Assembly: GCA_900314875.1 (NCBI GenBank) | Contig: OMWX01000002.1 | Location: 62,001-126,000 of the forward strand | Reading direction: 5' to 3' | DNA: 64,000 nucleotides | DNA from: an uncultured Actinomycetes bacterium | GTDB taxonomy: Bacteria; Actinomycetota; Actinomycetes; Actinomycetales; Bifidobacteriaceae | In this document: positions 1-10,200 of the stretch, piece by piece | How the letters are laid out: the number at the start of each line of letters is the position of its first letter | How positions within the stretch are numbered: position 1 is the stretch's first letter | Made by a program: the position numbers and the translations under genes | Notes under the pieces: model-generated | What the model saw: only the letters and a program-made list of their open reading frames with translations | What the model was told of the DNA's origin: nothing | Database searches by the model: none

Positions 1-2
1 GC

Positions 3-290
3 CCTTTTCATGCGGCAGTTGACATTCTTATGCAAGAATCGCGCTGGGGGAAAATTTACGATGCCGCCTCGCTTGCTTCAAATGAGGTTCCGCTTCAGGC
101 TGCCGTATATTTTGATGATTTGTATGTAGATTCGGCTCTTCAGCTCGATACGCTGTCTCGCACCGGAAATTCTTACGCCTGGGTGACGAACGAGTATGAA
201 CATGACGGCGTGCATAACGGGAGAGTATTTGAACATCTTTATGAAGAAATGCTTAATCGCGGGGACTTGCGTGAGGCTCTGTCGTCCTGA
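3..290 (+). CDS. Proline iminopeptidase-like alpha/beta hydrolase, C-terminal part
   Basis: The reading frame is open from the window edge to a TGA at 288-290, so only about 95 C-terminal residues are present. The stretch VPLQAAVYFDDLYVD followed by an aromatic-rich segment and the motif YEHDGVHNGRVFEHL resembles the end of the S33 proline iminopeptidase family, where a His in this region completes the Ser-Asp-His triad. If so, the enzyme removes N-terminal proline from peptides in the cytoplasm. The catalytic Ser and Asp would lie outside the window and cannot be checked. The next gene, proC, makes proline, so the pair may be linked through proline metabolism, but 181 nt with a possible promoter separate them. 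Another alpha/beta hydrolase specificity remains possible. Confidence 0.7.
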   Translation, partial: PFHAAVDILMQESRWGKIYDAASLASNEVPLQAAVYFDDLYVDSALQLDTLSRTGNSYAWVTNEYEHDGVHNGRVFEHLYEEMLNRGDLREALSS

Positions 291-392
291 AAACGGCTCG
301 TCCTGAAAGCGGCTGTTTTATCGGGACAGCAGTGTTTCGGGGAAGGGCGGTGTTTCCGGAATATCTGTGTGCGCTTCCTGTCAGGGGAGCGA

Positions 393-398
393 TATAAT
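393..398 (+). promoter_or_regulatory. Possible -10 element upstream of proC
   Basis: A perfect TATAAT lies 73 nt upstream of the proC start. I see no convincing -35 hexamer at 16-18 nt, so this is only a weak promoter call. Confidence 0.35.
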
Positions 399-471
399 GC
401 ATGTAAGATAATAAATTAAAATAAACAACAGTAAAAACGGCGGCAAAACAAAAAACAGCAAAGGAGCACAG

Positions 472-1275
472 ATGAACGCAGTTCAAAAAAAGACGAAAAT
501 CGGCTTTATCGGCTTCGGAAACATGGCTTCGGCAATGGCAGAAGGTCTTATCGTTTCGGGCGCAGTCAGTCCGTCTGATATTTTCGCATGTTCCGCACAT
601 TACGACAAAATGCTTAAAATTGCGGAGAAAACCGGAATTAATGCCGCAAAAGATGCTGTTGAAACAGCCGAGAGAGCACATATTGTAATAATTGCCGTAA
701 AGCCCTGCGCGACAGAGCAGATCGCTTCCCAAATAAAAGAAATTGTTAAAGAAAAAGGCAAAATCGTAATCTCTGTTGTATGGGGACGATGGTTTGATCA
801 ATATAACGATATTCTTCCCGGGGCGCATCTTATATGCACGATTCCTAATGTGCCGATCAGCGCGGGCAGAGGAGTTCTGGCTGTTGAGAATAAGCACAGC
901 CTGGAGGCGGAAGAATACGAACTTTTTGAATCGATTTTCTCGAAAATCAGCGCAATCGAGACTGTCGAAACGCAAAACATGTCTCAGGCGGGAATTCTTT
1001 CGGCCTGCGCGCCGGCATATGCTGCAATGTTTGTCGAAGCTCTCGCAGATGCGGGCGTGCAATACGGGCTTAAACGCGATACGGCATACAGTCTTGCGGC
1101 TTCTATGATTGAAGGCACCGGAGCGCTGATAGCGAAATCGGGACAGATTCCGGCGGCGATAAAGGATGCGGTTTGTTCTCCGTCAGGCGCTACGATTCGC
1201 GGCGTTGCGGCTTTGGAGCATTCCGGTTTCAGAGGCGATGTTATGAGCGCAATTGAGGCGGTTATGGGAGAATAA
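472..1275 (+). CDS. proC: Pyrroline-5-carboxylate reductase
   Basis: This enzyme reduces 1-pyrroline-5-carboxylate to L-proline with NAD(P)H, the last step of proline synthesis, in the cytoplasm. The 267-residue product has the usual length. Its N-terminus carries the Rossmann dinucleotide motif GFIGFGNMASAMAEGL (about residues 11-26). The C-terminal dimerisation domain has the family signature around VCSPSGATIRGVAALE (about residues 233-248). The ATG is preceded by a clear Shine-Dalgarno (AAAGGAG, ending about 7 nt upstream). The gene is intact and followed 58 nt later by ychF in the same direction. The family assignment is strong. Confidence 0.95.
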   Translation: MNAVQKKTKIGFIGFGNMASAMAEGLIVSGAVSPSDIFACSAHYDKMLKIAEKTGINAAKDAVETAERAHIVIIAVKPCATEQIASQIKEIVKEKGKIVISVVWGRWFDQYNDILPGAHLICTIPNVPISAGRGVLAVENKHSLEAEEYELFESIFSKISAIETVETQNMSQAGILSACAPAYAAMFVEALADAGVQYGLKRDTAYSLAASMIEGTGALIAKSGQIPAAIKDAVCSPSGATIRGVAALEHSGFRGDVMSAIEAVMGE

Positions 1276-1320
1276 GGGACGATAATTTCCGGTTTCGTCC
1301 GATAATTCCTAAGCGTCGCG

Positions 1321-1334
1321 TAGTATAGACCCCA
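1321..1334 (+). promoter_or_regulatory. Candidate leaderless promoter of ychF
   Basis: TAGTAT at 1321-1326 fits the TANNNT -10 pattern and is followed by exactly 7 nt and then the ATG at 1334. No Shine-Dalgarno is visible before the ATG (the sequence is agacccc). Together this predicts transcription starting at or next to the A of the start codon, that is, a leaderless mRNA. No clear -35 hexamer is seen. Confidence 0.4.
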
Positions 1335-2419
1335 TGTCTCTTACTATCGGAATTACAGGGCTGCCGAATGTGGGCAAGTCCACAATGTTTAATGCGCTGA
1401 CTCGAAATAACGTTCTTGCCGAAAATTATCCGTTCGCTACAATCGAGCCAAATACGGGTATCGTCCCGCTTCCCGACGAGCGTTTGGAAAAGCTGGCGCC
1501 TATTGTCAATACGACGAAAATTGTGCCGGCGACCGTTACGTTCGTGGATATTGCCGGCATTGTCAAAGGCGCGTCCGAAGGCGAGGGACTGGGAAACAAG
1601 TTTCTGGCAAATATTCGCGAAGCCGACGCAATTTGCGAGGTTGTGCGCGTTTTTAAAGACAATGACATAGTTCACGTTGCGGGACGCGTCGACCCGGATG
1701 ACGATATGGAAACGATTAACACAGAGCTTATTCTCGCCGATTTGCAGACGGTAGAAAATGCGATTCCGCGTCTGGAAAAGGATTTGCGCGGCAAAAAAAT
1801 CGAACCCGAATATCTTCAGGCAGTGAAAACCGCGAAAGAAATTTTGGAAAGCGGAATGACGATCGACAAAGCTCATTGCGAAGGGAAAATCGACAAGGCT
1901 GAGGTTTCCCAGCTGCAGCTTCTGACTGCAAAGCCGTTTATTTACGTGTTTAACGTTGATGACGACGAACTGCGCGACGAGCAGCTTCAAGCGCGCCTGT
2001 CTGAAGCGGTCGCGCCCGCGAAAAGCATTTTCCTCAATGCTCAGTTCGAATCCGAACTTACCGAACTGGATGAGGCGGATGCGCGCGAAATGCTTGAAGA
2101 AGCGGGTCTTAAGGAGTCCGGTTTGGACAAGCTGGCTCGCGTGGGATTCGACACTCTCGGACTTCAGACTTATCTGACGGCCGGCGAAAAAGAGGTTCGC
2201 GCCTGGACGATTCGCAAGGGCTGGACCGCTCCTCAAGCGGCCGGCGTGATTCACACTGATTTCGAGCGCGGATTTATCAAGGCGGAAATCGTTTCGTATG
2301 ACGATTTGATTGCGGCCGGTTCCTACGCGAAAGTGAAGGAAGAAGGCAAAATGCGTCTTGAAGGAAAAGAGTACGTAATGCGGGACGGAGACGTAGTTGA
2401 ATTCAAATTCAACGTCTGA
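1334..2419 (+). CDS. ychF: Redox-regulated ATPase YchF (Obg family)
   Basis: YchF/OLA1 proteins are Obg-family P-loop enzymes that prefer ATP over GTP and associate with ribosomes and stress responses. The 361-residue product has the standard length and domain order. The G1 motif GLPNVGKST is at about residues 9-17 and the G3 region DIAGIVKGASEGEGLGN follows at about 71-87. A helical coiled-coil insert comes next, and the C-terminal TGS domain ends with GKEYVMRDGDVVEFKFNV. All conserved elements look intact. The start has no Shine-Dalgarno but a -10-like element ends 7 nt upstream, suggesting a leaderless message. It lies between proC and an amino-acid transporter, with no obvious functional link to either. 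Confidence 0.96.
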   Translation: MSLTIGITGLPNVGKSTMFNALTRNNVLAENYPFATIEPNTGIVPLPDERLEKLAPIVNTTKIVPATVTFVDIAGIVKGASEGEGLGNKFLANIREADAICEVVRVFKDNDIVHVAGRVDPDDDMETINTELILADLQTVENAIPRLEKDLRGKKIEPEYLQAVKTAKEILESGMTIDKAHCEGKIDKAEVSQLQLLTAKPFIYVFNVDDDELRDEQLQARLSEAVAPAKSIFLNAQFESELTELDEADAREMLEEAGLKESGLDKLARVGFDTLGLQTYLTAGEKEVRAWTIRKGWTAPQAAGVIHTDFERGFIKAEIVSYDDLIAAGSYAKVKEEGKMRLEGKEYVMRDGDVVEFKFNV

Positions 2420-2584
2420 CTCGTCAAAACGCTGCGCATTTGTGCGCAAAAAGTGCAAACTCGGTCAGATTCGGGCAAATTCTTCCGGCTTGCCGGGTTT
2501 GCGCTGTTTTATGCTTGTTATATGAGAATGTTTTCGGCAGTTTTGAGCCGATTTTCAGTCGCTTTTCCAATAATCGATTCTCAG

Positions 2585-2606
2585 CCGGTTTTTGAACCGG
2601 TTATTT
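2585..2606 (+). terminator. Weak terminator-like hairpin after ychF
   Basis: CCGGTT and AACCGG form a 6-bp stem around a TTTG loop, followed by the A/T-rich ttatttataatt. It lies about 165 nt after the ychF stop. The stem is short and the tail is not a clean T-run. Confidence 0.4.
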
Positions 2607-2625
2607 ATAATTCGCGCACACGTTT

Positions 2626-2661
2626 TGCATGATTATGCGCAAATATGCATGATTATGCGCA
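2626..2661. repeat. 20-bp-period direct repeat in the ychF-gluA gap
   Basis: The 16-mer TGCATGATTATGCGCA occurs at 2626-2641 and again at 2646-2661. The 396-nt gap (2420-2815) otherwise holds only the hairpin at 2585 and a TATAAT at 2767-2772, which may be the -10 of the transporter operon. No gene is seen in it. Confidence 0.7.
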
Positions 2662-2815
2662 GGTTGCATATGTTTTTACATGTTTTTATGTCGGTTTGGC
2701 AACGTATTTTCATTGAAATTCTGCCTATTTAACGAAATTTCTACGAAAACTTTATTTTTATTTCGTTATAATGCGGCTATACGGAAAAAATGAAAATGAA
2801 GAAGAAACGGGAAGC

Positions 2816-3577
2816 ATGACAACAGACGAGAAGAACAATTCAAAGCCGCTCGTGCAGCTGAAGCATGTCGAAAAGCACTACGGTGATCTTCATGTTCTAA
2901 AGGACATTAATCTGACTGTGAACAAGGGCGAAGTGCTTGTAATCGTAGGTCCGTCCGGTTCGGGAAAATCGACGGTCTGCCGCACGATCAACAGGCTTGA
3001 AACCATAGATTCGGGCGAGATCCTCATTGACGGAAAACCTCTGCCCGAAGAAGGAAAAGAGCTGGCGAAACTGCGTTCCGAAGTCGGGATGGTGTTTCAG
3101 TCGTTCAATCTTTTTTCAAACAAGACAATTCTTGAGAATGTTATTCTGGCTCCGATTAAGGTTCGGGGCGCAGACCGGCAGAAAGCCAAAGACGAGGCTA
3201 TGGATTTGCTTGCCCGAGTGGGCGTGGAAAGCCAGGCTGACAAAATGCCTTCTCAGCTTTCAGGCGGTCAGCAGCAGAGGGTTGCGATTGCGCGCGCTCT
3301 TGCCATGCATCCGAAAGTAATGCTTTTTGACGAGCCTACGTCCGCTCTCGATCCCGAGATGGTCAATGAGGTTTTGGATGTTATGGTCGAGCTTGCAAAA
3401 GAAGGCATGACCATGATTTGCATTACGCATGAGATGGGATTTGCCCGCAAAGCGGCAGACCGTATCGTGTTTATGGCCGACGGCCGAATTTTGGAGTCCG
3501 ACACTCCCGAGAACTTCTTCGAGAATCCTCAGACGGACAGAGCGAAAGACTTCCTGTCAAAGATTCTGACTCATTGA
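2816..3577 (+). CDS. gluA: Amino-acid (glutamate-type) ABC transporter ATP-binding protein
   Basis: This is the ATPase of a polar amino-acid importer, on the cytoplasmic face of the two permeases encoded downstream. Visible motifs are Walker [11 protein letters not shown]-loop VFQSFNLF, signature [15 protein letters not shown], Walker [13 protein letters not shown] and the H-loop ITHEMGF. I use the ATG at 2816 (253 residues, normal for the family). An upstream in-frame ATG at 2771 overlaps a TATAAT that looks like the promoter -10, so it is unlikely to be used. The order ATPase, binding protein, permease, permease matches the gluABCD type of actinobacterial glutamate uptake system. The substrate is inferred from that layout, not proven. 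Confidence 0.9.
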   Translation: MTTDEKNNSKPLVQLKHVEKHYGDLHVLKDINLTVNKGEVLVIVGPSGSGKSTVCRTINRLETIDSGEILIDGKPLPEEGKELAKLRSEVGMVFQSFNLFSNKTILENVILAPIKVRGADRQKAKDEAMDLLARVGVESQADKMPSQLSGGQQQRVAIARALAMHPKVMLFDEPTSALDPEMVNEVLDVMVELAKEGMTMICITHEMGFARKAADRIVFMADGRILESDTPENFFENPQTDRAKDFLSKILTH

Positions 3578-3595
3578 TTCCGGTTTTTTAAGCGA

Positions 3596-3760
3596 TTTGC
3601 TTCGAATTGATTTGCTTTGCTTCGAATTGTGAACAGAAAACAGCGAATTGCGAACAGCGAACAGCAGTTTGTCGGGCAAAAAGTCGGGCAGATTGTTAAA
3701 AACGAATCATTGCAAACGGTCGAAAAGTTAAAAAGCTGAATTAAAGCTGAATTAAAGCTG
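3596..3760. repeat. Short direct repeats between gluA and gluB
   Basis: The 311-nt gap holds several short duplications: TTTGCTTCGAATTG at 3596-3609 and 3616-3629, repeated aacagcga words around 3637-3665, and two copies of an 11-mer (AATTAAAGCTG) around 3738-3760. I see no gene and no convincing terminator in it, so gluA and gluB are probably cotranscribed. Confidence 0.6.
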
Positions 3761-3888
3761 TCTGAGTGCGCAAAATCGGCTGTCGAAAAAGCGTCAGAAA
3801 GAGTTTTTGCAGCCGAAACGGTTTTGCGGATGAAACAGGCAGGTTTGCAGACAAAATAACATCGAAGAATATAAAAAAGGAAAAAATT

Positions 3889-4725
3889 ATGATGAACAGG
3901 CGAAAGCGTTCAATCCTGCATGCCGCCTGCTCTTTTCTTGTGTGTGCGGTCAGCGTCGTGTCTCTGACTGCCTGCACGAGAGCAGATGAGGGAACGAAGC
4001 TGAAAATCGGAATAAAATTCGATCAGCCGGGAATGGGGTTGAAAAGAAACGGCATTTACGAGGGTTTTGATGTCGATATGGCTAGATATATCGCGCATGA
4101 TCTGGGATATAAGGATGATGAAATCATCTGGAAAGAAACTCCCAGCAAACAGCGCGAAGCCATGCTTCAAAACGGCGATGTAGACATGATTGTGGCTTCA
4201 TATTCGATTACAGAAAGCCGCAAAAAAGCCGTGACTTTCGCAGGTCCTTACTATGTGGCCGGGCAGGATTTGCTTGTAAGAGCGTCCGATAATTCCATTT
4301 CGGGACCTGAAGATTTGGAAGGCAAAAAGCTGTGCACTGCGACCGGCTCGACTTCAGCGGTGAATATTAAAGAAAAATATGCTTCGCAGGTTCAGCTTAT
4401 GGAGCAGCCCGGTTTTGCCGAATGCGCGACAGCTCTTTTTTCGGGCGCGGTTGACGCTGTGAGCACAGACGATATTATCCTGGCCGGAATCGCAGCCGGA
4501 GCCCGAGGCAGACTCAAGGTTGTCGGCAATCCTTTTACGCGCGAAAATTACGGGGTTGCGGTACGCAAAGATAATGTCGAGATGGCCGAAAAAATCAGAG
4601 ACATTATCGAAGACCTGATTGCTGACGGCACTTGGAAAGATACGGTAGAACACAATACTGCGGGAACCGCTTTCGCGCCTAATGCTGAATTCAATCCGCC
4701 GCAGCCTTGCGTGGAGAAGGAGTAA
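3889..4725 (+). CDS. gluB: Glutamate-type ABC transporter substrate-binding lipoprotein
   Basis: This is an extracellular solute-binding protein of family 3 (SBP_bac_3), which captures a polar amino acid and delivers it to the permeases. A basic N-terminus, a hydrophobic stretch and the lipobox LTAC (Cys29) predict a lipoprotein anchored to the outer face of the membrane. The family fold shows in LKIGIKFDQPGMG, GFDVDMARYIAHDLG and the stretch VDMIVASYSITESRKKAVTF. The start at 3889 is chosen because an AAAAAGG sits 8 nt upstream and the signal peptide then begins at once. The reading frame stays open further upstream, but that extension has no signal-like sequence. The specificity for glutamate is inferred. 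Confidence 0.9.
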   Translation: MMNRRKRSILHAACSFLVCAVSVVSLTACTRADEGTKLKIGIKFDQPGMGLKRNGIYEGFDVDMARYIAHDLGYKDDEIIWKETPSKQREAMLQNGDVDMIVASYSITESRKKAVTFAGPYYVAGQDLLVRASDNSISGPEDLEGKKLCTATGSTSAVNIKEKYASQVQLMEQPGFAECATALFSGAVDAVSTDDIILAGIAAGARGRLKVVGNPFTRENYGVAVRKDNVEMAEKIRDIIEDLIADGTWKDTVEHNTAGTAFAPNAEFNPPQPCVEKE

Positions 4726-4730
4726 AAGGC

Positions 4731-5408
4731 ATGTCTGATTTCTTTCAAATGCTGTCCGATTACAATGTTTTCGGCGCATTTCTGGTCAATATCGAAATAA
4801 CATTGTGGTCTGCGCTTTTCTCGCTGATTTTGGGCGTTGTGCTTGTTTCAATGCGAATCTGCCCGGTATCGTCTCTGCGAATTATCGCGACCTGCTTTGT
4901 CGAATTTTTTAAGAACATGCCTTTGACAATCATCATGGTTTTCATGGTTTTGGGCGCGTTCTGCCAGCTGAAACTGTCGTTCTCGAATAATTTTTCCGCG
5001 AATTTCTTCTGGCTGTCCGTTGCCGGACTTTCGCTGTATACTTCGGCATTCGTATGCGAGTCTCTTCGAAGCGGAATCAATACGGTTCCGGTCGGGCAGG
5101 CGGAAGCTTGCCGGGCTTTGGGGCTGTCGTTTTTCCAGTCGGCAGAAATGATTATTCTTCCGCAGGCTTTTCGCGGTTCTATCGCTCCTTTGGGCAATAC
5201 TTTTATCGCTTTGCTGAAAAATTCCACGGTTGCCGCCGCAGCCTCGGTTTCGACTGAAACCTCGTCTCTTATGAGCGAAATGATTGAGTACAATGCGGAT
5301 AAAATTTTGGCAATCTTCCTAATTTTTGCAGTCGGATATGTAATTCTCATTATTCCGATAGGTCTTCTTACCACATATTTGTCCGATGCAATGGCGGTGC
5401 GCAGATGA
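4731..5408 (+). CDS. gluC: Glutamate-type ABC transporter permease 1
   Basis: This is one of the two membrane-spanning subunits of the importer (about 225 residues). It belongs to the HisM/HEQRo family of amino-acid permeases and shows several hydrophobic segments. The cytoplasmic coupling loop reads EACRALGLSFFQSAEMIILPQAFRG in part, matching the family EAA motif (EAxxxLG...ILPQA). The ATG at 4731 has an AAGGAG about 8 nt upstream, inside the end of gluB. Its TGA overlaps the ATG of gluD by 4 nt, so the two permeases are probably translationally coupled and work as a heterodimer. Confidence 0.9.
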   Translation: MSDFFQMLSDYNVFGAFLVNIEITLWSALFSLILGVVLVSMRICPVSSLRIIATCFVEFFKNMPLTIIMVFMVLGAFCQLKLSFSNNFSANFFWLSVAGLSLYTSAFVCESLRSGINTVPVGQAEACRALGLSFFQSAEMIILPQAFRGSIAPLGNTFIALLKNSTVAAAASVSTETSSLMSEMIEYNADKILAIFLIFAVGYVILIIPIGLLTTYLSDAMAVRR

Positions 5409-6400
5409 AAAAACAAGACAATACAACCCGCATTCTGTTCGATCAGCCCGGTCCGCGAGGCAAAAAGCGCATTCTGATTCTCAATTGCGCGGTTGCGCTG
5501 CTTCTCGTTGCGGCTGCCGCTCACATTTTTTACGCTCTTCGGCACCCTCAGGACGGGGAAAACCAGCTTTCATGGGAGCTTTGGAAGCCGGCAATCGACG
5601 GGGAAGCATGGGATGATTTCTATCTTCCCGGGCTTTGGGCAACTGTTCGCGCTTCTGTCGTCGCGGTTATCGGTTCGGTTGTTTTCGGACTGTTTTTCGG
5701 CGTTTTGAGACTTGTTCCCAATTTCCTTGTCAGATGGATTGCCTCGGCCGTAATCGAATTTTGCCGGGCCGTTCCGGTTCTTCTTCTCATGATTTTCATG
5801 TGGAGAGCGTTCGCATTCATGAATTTTGCAGCGCCTTCGTACTGGGCGGTTGTGCTGTCCCTTATTATGTACAACGGTTCGGTTGTGGCCGAGCTTGTGC
5901 GTTCCGGCGTGGGCAATCTGCCGCACGGACAACGCGAAGCCGGTCTTGCTTTGGGGCTTACGCGCACTCAGTCGCTTATGACAGTGGAAGTTCCGCAGGC
6001 AATTACCGCAATGCTTCCGGCAGCGGTGACGCAGCTTGTTGTCGTATTGAAAGACACTGCTTTAGGGTCGATTATCATGTATACCGACCTGCTTCAGGAA
6101 TCGAGAAGACTGGGGTCGCTGCATTTCAATATTCTCCAGACGCTTATTGTCGCAGGAATTATATATTTCATCGTATGTTTCGCTCTGTCTGTTTTCGCTC
6201 AGAAGCTTCCGGAAAGAATTAAAGACAGGACTTCAGGCGCGGCTGCCGTGGAACCGGTGGCTCCGATTGCGGTTATGGATCCGTCGAATACGGTTGCGGT
6301 CGCTGCTGCGCAAGCTCCGCTGCCTAACGGAGGTTCGGAACCTCTTTATGCGGACTATAATCACGGTTCTGCCAATGTTAATGAGGAAATAAGCGGATGA
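5405..6400 (+). CDS. gluD: Glutamate-type ABC transporter permease 2
   Basis: This is the second permease subunit (331 residues), starting at the ATGA overlap with gluC. Membrane segments are visible at about residues 18-38 and through the BPD_transp_1 domain (about 80-280). The coupling loop is EAGLALGLTRTQSLMTVEVPQA, where the usual ILPQA has become VEVPQA. Relative to most partners it carries an N-terminal cytoplasmic extension and a C-terminal tail of about 55 residues rich in Ala, Val and Pro. That tail looks disordered and has no recognised function. C. glutamicum GluD also carries extensions, so this is not necessarily unusual. Confidence 0.88.
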   Translation: MKKQDNTTRILFDQPGPRGKKRILILNCAVALLLVAAAAHIFYALRHPQDGENQLSWELWKPAIDGEAWDDFYLPGLWATVRASVVAVIGSVVFGLFFGVLRLVPNFLVRWIASAVIEFCRAVPVLLLMIFMWRAFAFMNFAAPSYWAVVLSLIMYNGSVVAELVRSGVGNLPHGQREAGLALGLTRTQSLMTVEVPQAITAMLPAAVTQLVVVLKDTALGSIIMYTDLLQESRRLGSLHFNILQTLIVAGIIYFIVCFALSVFAQKLPERIKDRTSGAAAVEPVAPIAVMDPSNTVAVAAAQAPLPNGGSEPLYADYNHGSANVNEEISG

Positions 6401-6608
6401 GAAGCATCGCGGAGGAAGAACGGCTGAACGGTTAAAAGGACGCAAAAACGATTCCTGAAACGGAAAGTCGGAGGCAAACGGAATCTGAAATCGGCATGAC
6501 TTCTGTTTTGTCTGAAATGAAGAGTGAACGCGAAAATATTGCGCTGCCGTTATAATCGTCAATACTACTCATAATCAGGCAGGCAGGAAAGACAGGCGGG
6601 CAAGGTTA

Positions 6609-7208
6609 ATGGCTTCCGATTTTTGGCTTATCGCAGGTTTGGGCAATCCCGGGAAAAAATATGAAAATACCAGGCATAACCTGGGATTCATGTGCGCCGA
6701 CGTTCTGGCGTCCCGATACGGGATAAACATGTCCGATCATAAAGGACTTGCCATGTTCGGCAAAGGAATTATGTCTTTGGACGGGAAAACCGCGAAATTT
6801 TTCCTAGCCAAACCTCTGACATACATGAACGAATCCGGGAACGCGATTTCTTCCATATGCAGTTATTACTCGGTCAGCCCCGAAAAAGTCTTGATAATTC
6901 ATGACGACATGGATTTGGATTTCGGCAGAATCAAAGTAAAATCCGGCGGTTCGGCCGGGGGACACAACGGAATCAAATCGATAGACCGCTCTCTTTCTAC
7001 GAACGAATATGCGCGCGTGCGTCTGGGCGTGGGACATTCGCAAAGAGCCGGGGATGCGCGAAAAAACACGATCGACTGGGTTTTGGGCGGATTTAATTCG
7101 CAGCAAAAAAGCCTTTTGAGCGAATTTCTTGCCGACGGCGCGGACGCGGCAGAAACCGTTGTAATCAACGGTTTGTCGAAAGCTCAGGAACGCTTTAACG
7201 GGCGATGA
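6609..7208 (+). CDS. pth: Peptidyl-tRNA hydrolase
   Basis: Pth cleaves the ester bond of peptidyl-tRNAs released from stalled ribosomes, recycling tRNA in the cytoplasm. The 199-residue protein is of family length and contains the expected signatures: GLGNPGKKYENTRHNLGF (about residues 10-27, including the catalytic His in RHN), KPLTYMNESG, the HDDMDLDFG block and GGSAGGHNGIKSI. It starts at ATG 6609. A TATAAT at 6551-6556 may belong to its promoter. Its TGA overlaps the ATG of mfd by 4 nt, so the two genes are cotranscribed and probably translationally coupled, a common actinobacterial arrangement. Confidence 0.96.
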   Translation: MASDFWLIAGLGNPGKKYENTRHNLGFMCADVLASRYGINMSDHKGLAMFGKGIMSLDGKTAKFFLAKPLTYMNESGNAISSICSYYSVSPEKVLIIHDDMDLDFGRIKVKSGGSAGGHNGIKSIDRSLSTNEYARVRLGVGHSQRAGDARKNTIDWVLGGFNSQQKSLLSEFLADGADAAETVVINGLSKAQERFNGR

Positions 7209-10200
7209 ACGAAATGTCTCAAAATGCGGCTTCGGCTTCCGACGCGGTTTTTGGTGCGGCTTCCGGCACAGTCTCAAGCCTGCCGGATCTGCTGTCCGGG
7301 CTGTCAAAAGACTCAGAATTTGAACTTCTGCGAAATCTGGCAGCCGCAAAAACCAAAGTCGAACGCGGCAATTTCATAAAAAACGGATTTGCCGATTCGC
7401 AAAACTGCACGACCGTATCTTTGCCGGAAGGCATGAACGAGGCTTTGGCAGCCGCGATAGCGCAGGAAAACGTTCCCGCGATTCTTGTCGTTTCATCTCA
7501 GAGGGAAGCTGAGGAAACCGCTTCGGCGCTTCGCAGCTGGCATGGCGGAAACGCGAACGATATTGCAGTGCTGAACGCTTGGGAAACTTTGCCTCACGAG
7601 CGGCTTTCTCCGCGCGCGGACACGGTAAGCGAGCGCATGTCCGTTTTTTACAGGCTTGCGCATCCGAGCGAAACGGATCCGCTTTTCGCGCCGATTCGAA
7701 TCTTGGTTGTTCCCGTGCGTTCTCTTATTCAGCCGATTGTTTCGGGAATTGAAAACGTAAAACCGCTTATTTTTGCTGCCGGCGACGAAATCTCGCTGGA
7801 AGAAGCGGCAAAAAGCCTGAACGAGAACGCTTATTCGAGAGTTCAGCTGGTAATGGAGCGCGGACAGTATGCGGTTCGCGGAGGAATTTTGGATGTTTTC
7901 CCGCCGACTTCTGAGCATCCGGCACGAATCGATTTTTTCGGCGATGAAATAGAGCAGATAAAGTATTTCAACGTATCCGACCAGCGCACATACGGGGAAG
8001 ACATAAAAAGAATCCGCGCTTCTGCCTGCCGAGAAATCATGCTTGACGAAAACGTGAAACGTCGCGCGGCATCTTTGACGGATTCCATCCCGGATGCGCG
8101 AGAAATGCTTGAATCGATAAGCGAAGGAATACCTGTCGAAGGCATGGAATCCCTAATGCCGGTTCTTGCAGACAAAATGAATCCCGTGACCGATCTGTTC
8201 GACAAGAACGCGATCGTAATGCTTTGCGACAAAGAAAAACTCCGCCGCGCCGCATACGAACATTCGCGCACCGCCGACGAGTTTTTAGCTGCTTCATGGC
8301 ATATCGCCGCCTCAGGAAAAACCGCTGACGTTCCGCTGAACTTCGACAAGTCGAGTTTTCTTGATTTTGACGAACTGGCAGAGTCGCTTAAAGAAGCCGG
8401 AATAAGAATATGGAATCTGAGTCCTCTGCGTTCCGATGCGCTCGCAGACGGATATGTTTCTTTGGAAGCCGAATCTGTCCGCGAATACAGGGGAAATCAG
8501 AACATAGCTGCCGAAGACATAAAAAAGCTTGATTCGCAAGGATATGAAATATTTCTCACTGCAGGCGCAAACGGCACTGTCTCGAAACTTTCGAGAAACA
8601 TTGCGGATATTGCGCAGGTTTTTCCCCGTGCGATCGTTTCGTGCGTTTCAAAAGGATTTATCGATTCGGCGGCCAGGATTGCGCTGTTTGCGGAAAAAGA
8701 TCTTACCGGTCACTCAACTGTTTCAAGCACGGTTTTAAAAATGCGCAAAAGGCGCAAATCAATCGATCTTACCGAACTTCGCGAAGGCGAATACGTGGTT
8801 CACGACAGACACGGAATCGGCAGATTTATAGGGCTTGTATCGAAAAAAACCGGTGCCGGCAAAACCAAAGGAACGCGCGAATATCTCGTAATCGAATACG
8901 CTCCTTCAAAGCGCAATGCTCCCGCCGACAGGCTTTACGTTCCGGTCGACCAGCCCGACATAATAAGCAAATACACCGGATCCGACAGTCCGAAACTTAA
9001 TAAACTCGGCGGATCTGACTGGGCGGCAACAAAAGCGAAAGCTAGAAAATACACGGCACAAATCGCGCAAAATCTGGTCAGACTGTATTCGCAGCGGCAA
9101 AAAGTCAAAGGATTCGCATTTTCTCCCGACACTCAGTGGCAGCGCGAACTTGAGGATGCATTTGCGTATCAGGAAACGCCCGATCAGCTTTCTGCCATAG
9201 AAGAAGTCAAAGCCGACATGGAAAAACCCAAGCCCATGGACAGGCTTATATGCGGAGACGTAGGATTCGGAAAAACGGAAATTGCCATAAGAGCGGCATT
9301 TAAGGCGGTTCAAGACTCTAAACAGGTTGCCGTGCAGGTTCCCACGACTCTTCTTGCAAATCAGCATTACAAGACTTTTTCACAGCGTTTGGAAGGTTTT
9401 CCGGTTACTGTGGCTCAAATGAGCAGATTTCAGACCGCAAAAGAAATAAAACAGACAAAAGAAGGCTTGGAAAACGGCTCGATCGATATCGTAATAGGAA
9501 CGCACAAACTGCTTTCCTCATCTGTCAAATTCAAAGATCTGGGACTGGTGATCATTGACGAAGAACAGCGTTTCGGAGTGGAACACAAAGAAATGCTCAA
9601 AACGCTTAAACCCGAAACAGACGTTTTAAGCCTTTCGGCAACTCCCATCCCGCGCACGCTGGAAATGGCAGTTACCGGAATTCGCGAAATGTCGACGCTG
9701 AACACTGCGCCCGAAGACCGGCTTCCCGTGCTCACATACGCAGGACCCAAAGAAGATGCGCAGATAACGGCAGCAATTCGCCGCGAACTTCTGCGTTCCG
9801 GACAAGTATTTTTCATTCATAACCACACGGAAACGATTTCAGACACGGCAGCATACATAAAACGCCTCGTCCCGGAAGCCGAAATCGCGGTCGCGCACGG
9901 AAAAATGCCGCAGCGGCAGCTCGATACCGTGATAAACGATTTTTGGAACCGCGACATCGACGTTCTGGTATGCACGACAATAGTCGAAACCGGGCTGGAC
10001 ATAGCAAACGCCAATACGCTTATAGTCGACAGAGCCGAACGATTCGGACTGTCTCAGCTGCACCAGCTTCGCGGCCGCGTGGGCAGAGGACGAGAACGCG
10101 CATACGCATACTTCCTGTACGAACCGGGCAAAATAATGACGCAAACCGCAGCCGAACGCTTAAAAACAATCGCGCAAAACTCGTCGCCGGGATCCGGATT

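Noticed and set aside
2771..2815. Longer N-terminus for the gluA product starting at ATG 2771
   Set aside because: That ATG overlaps a TATAAT promoter element, and the extra 15 residues are not part of the ABC ATPase family.
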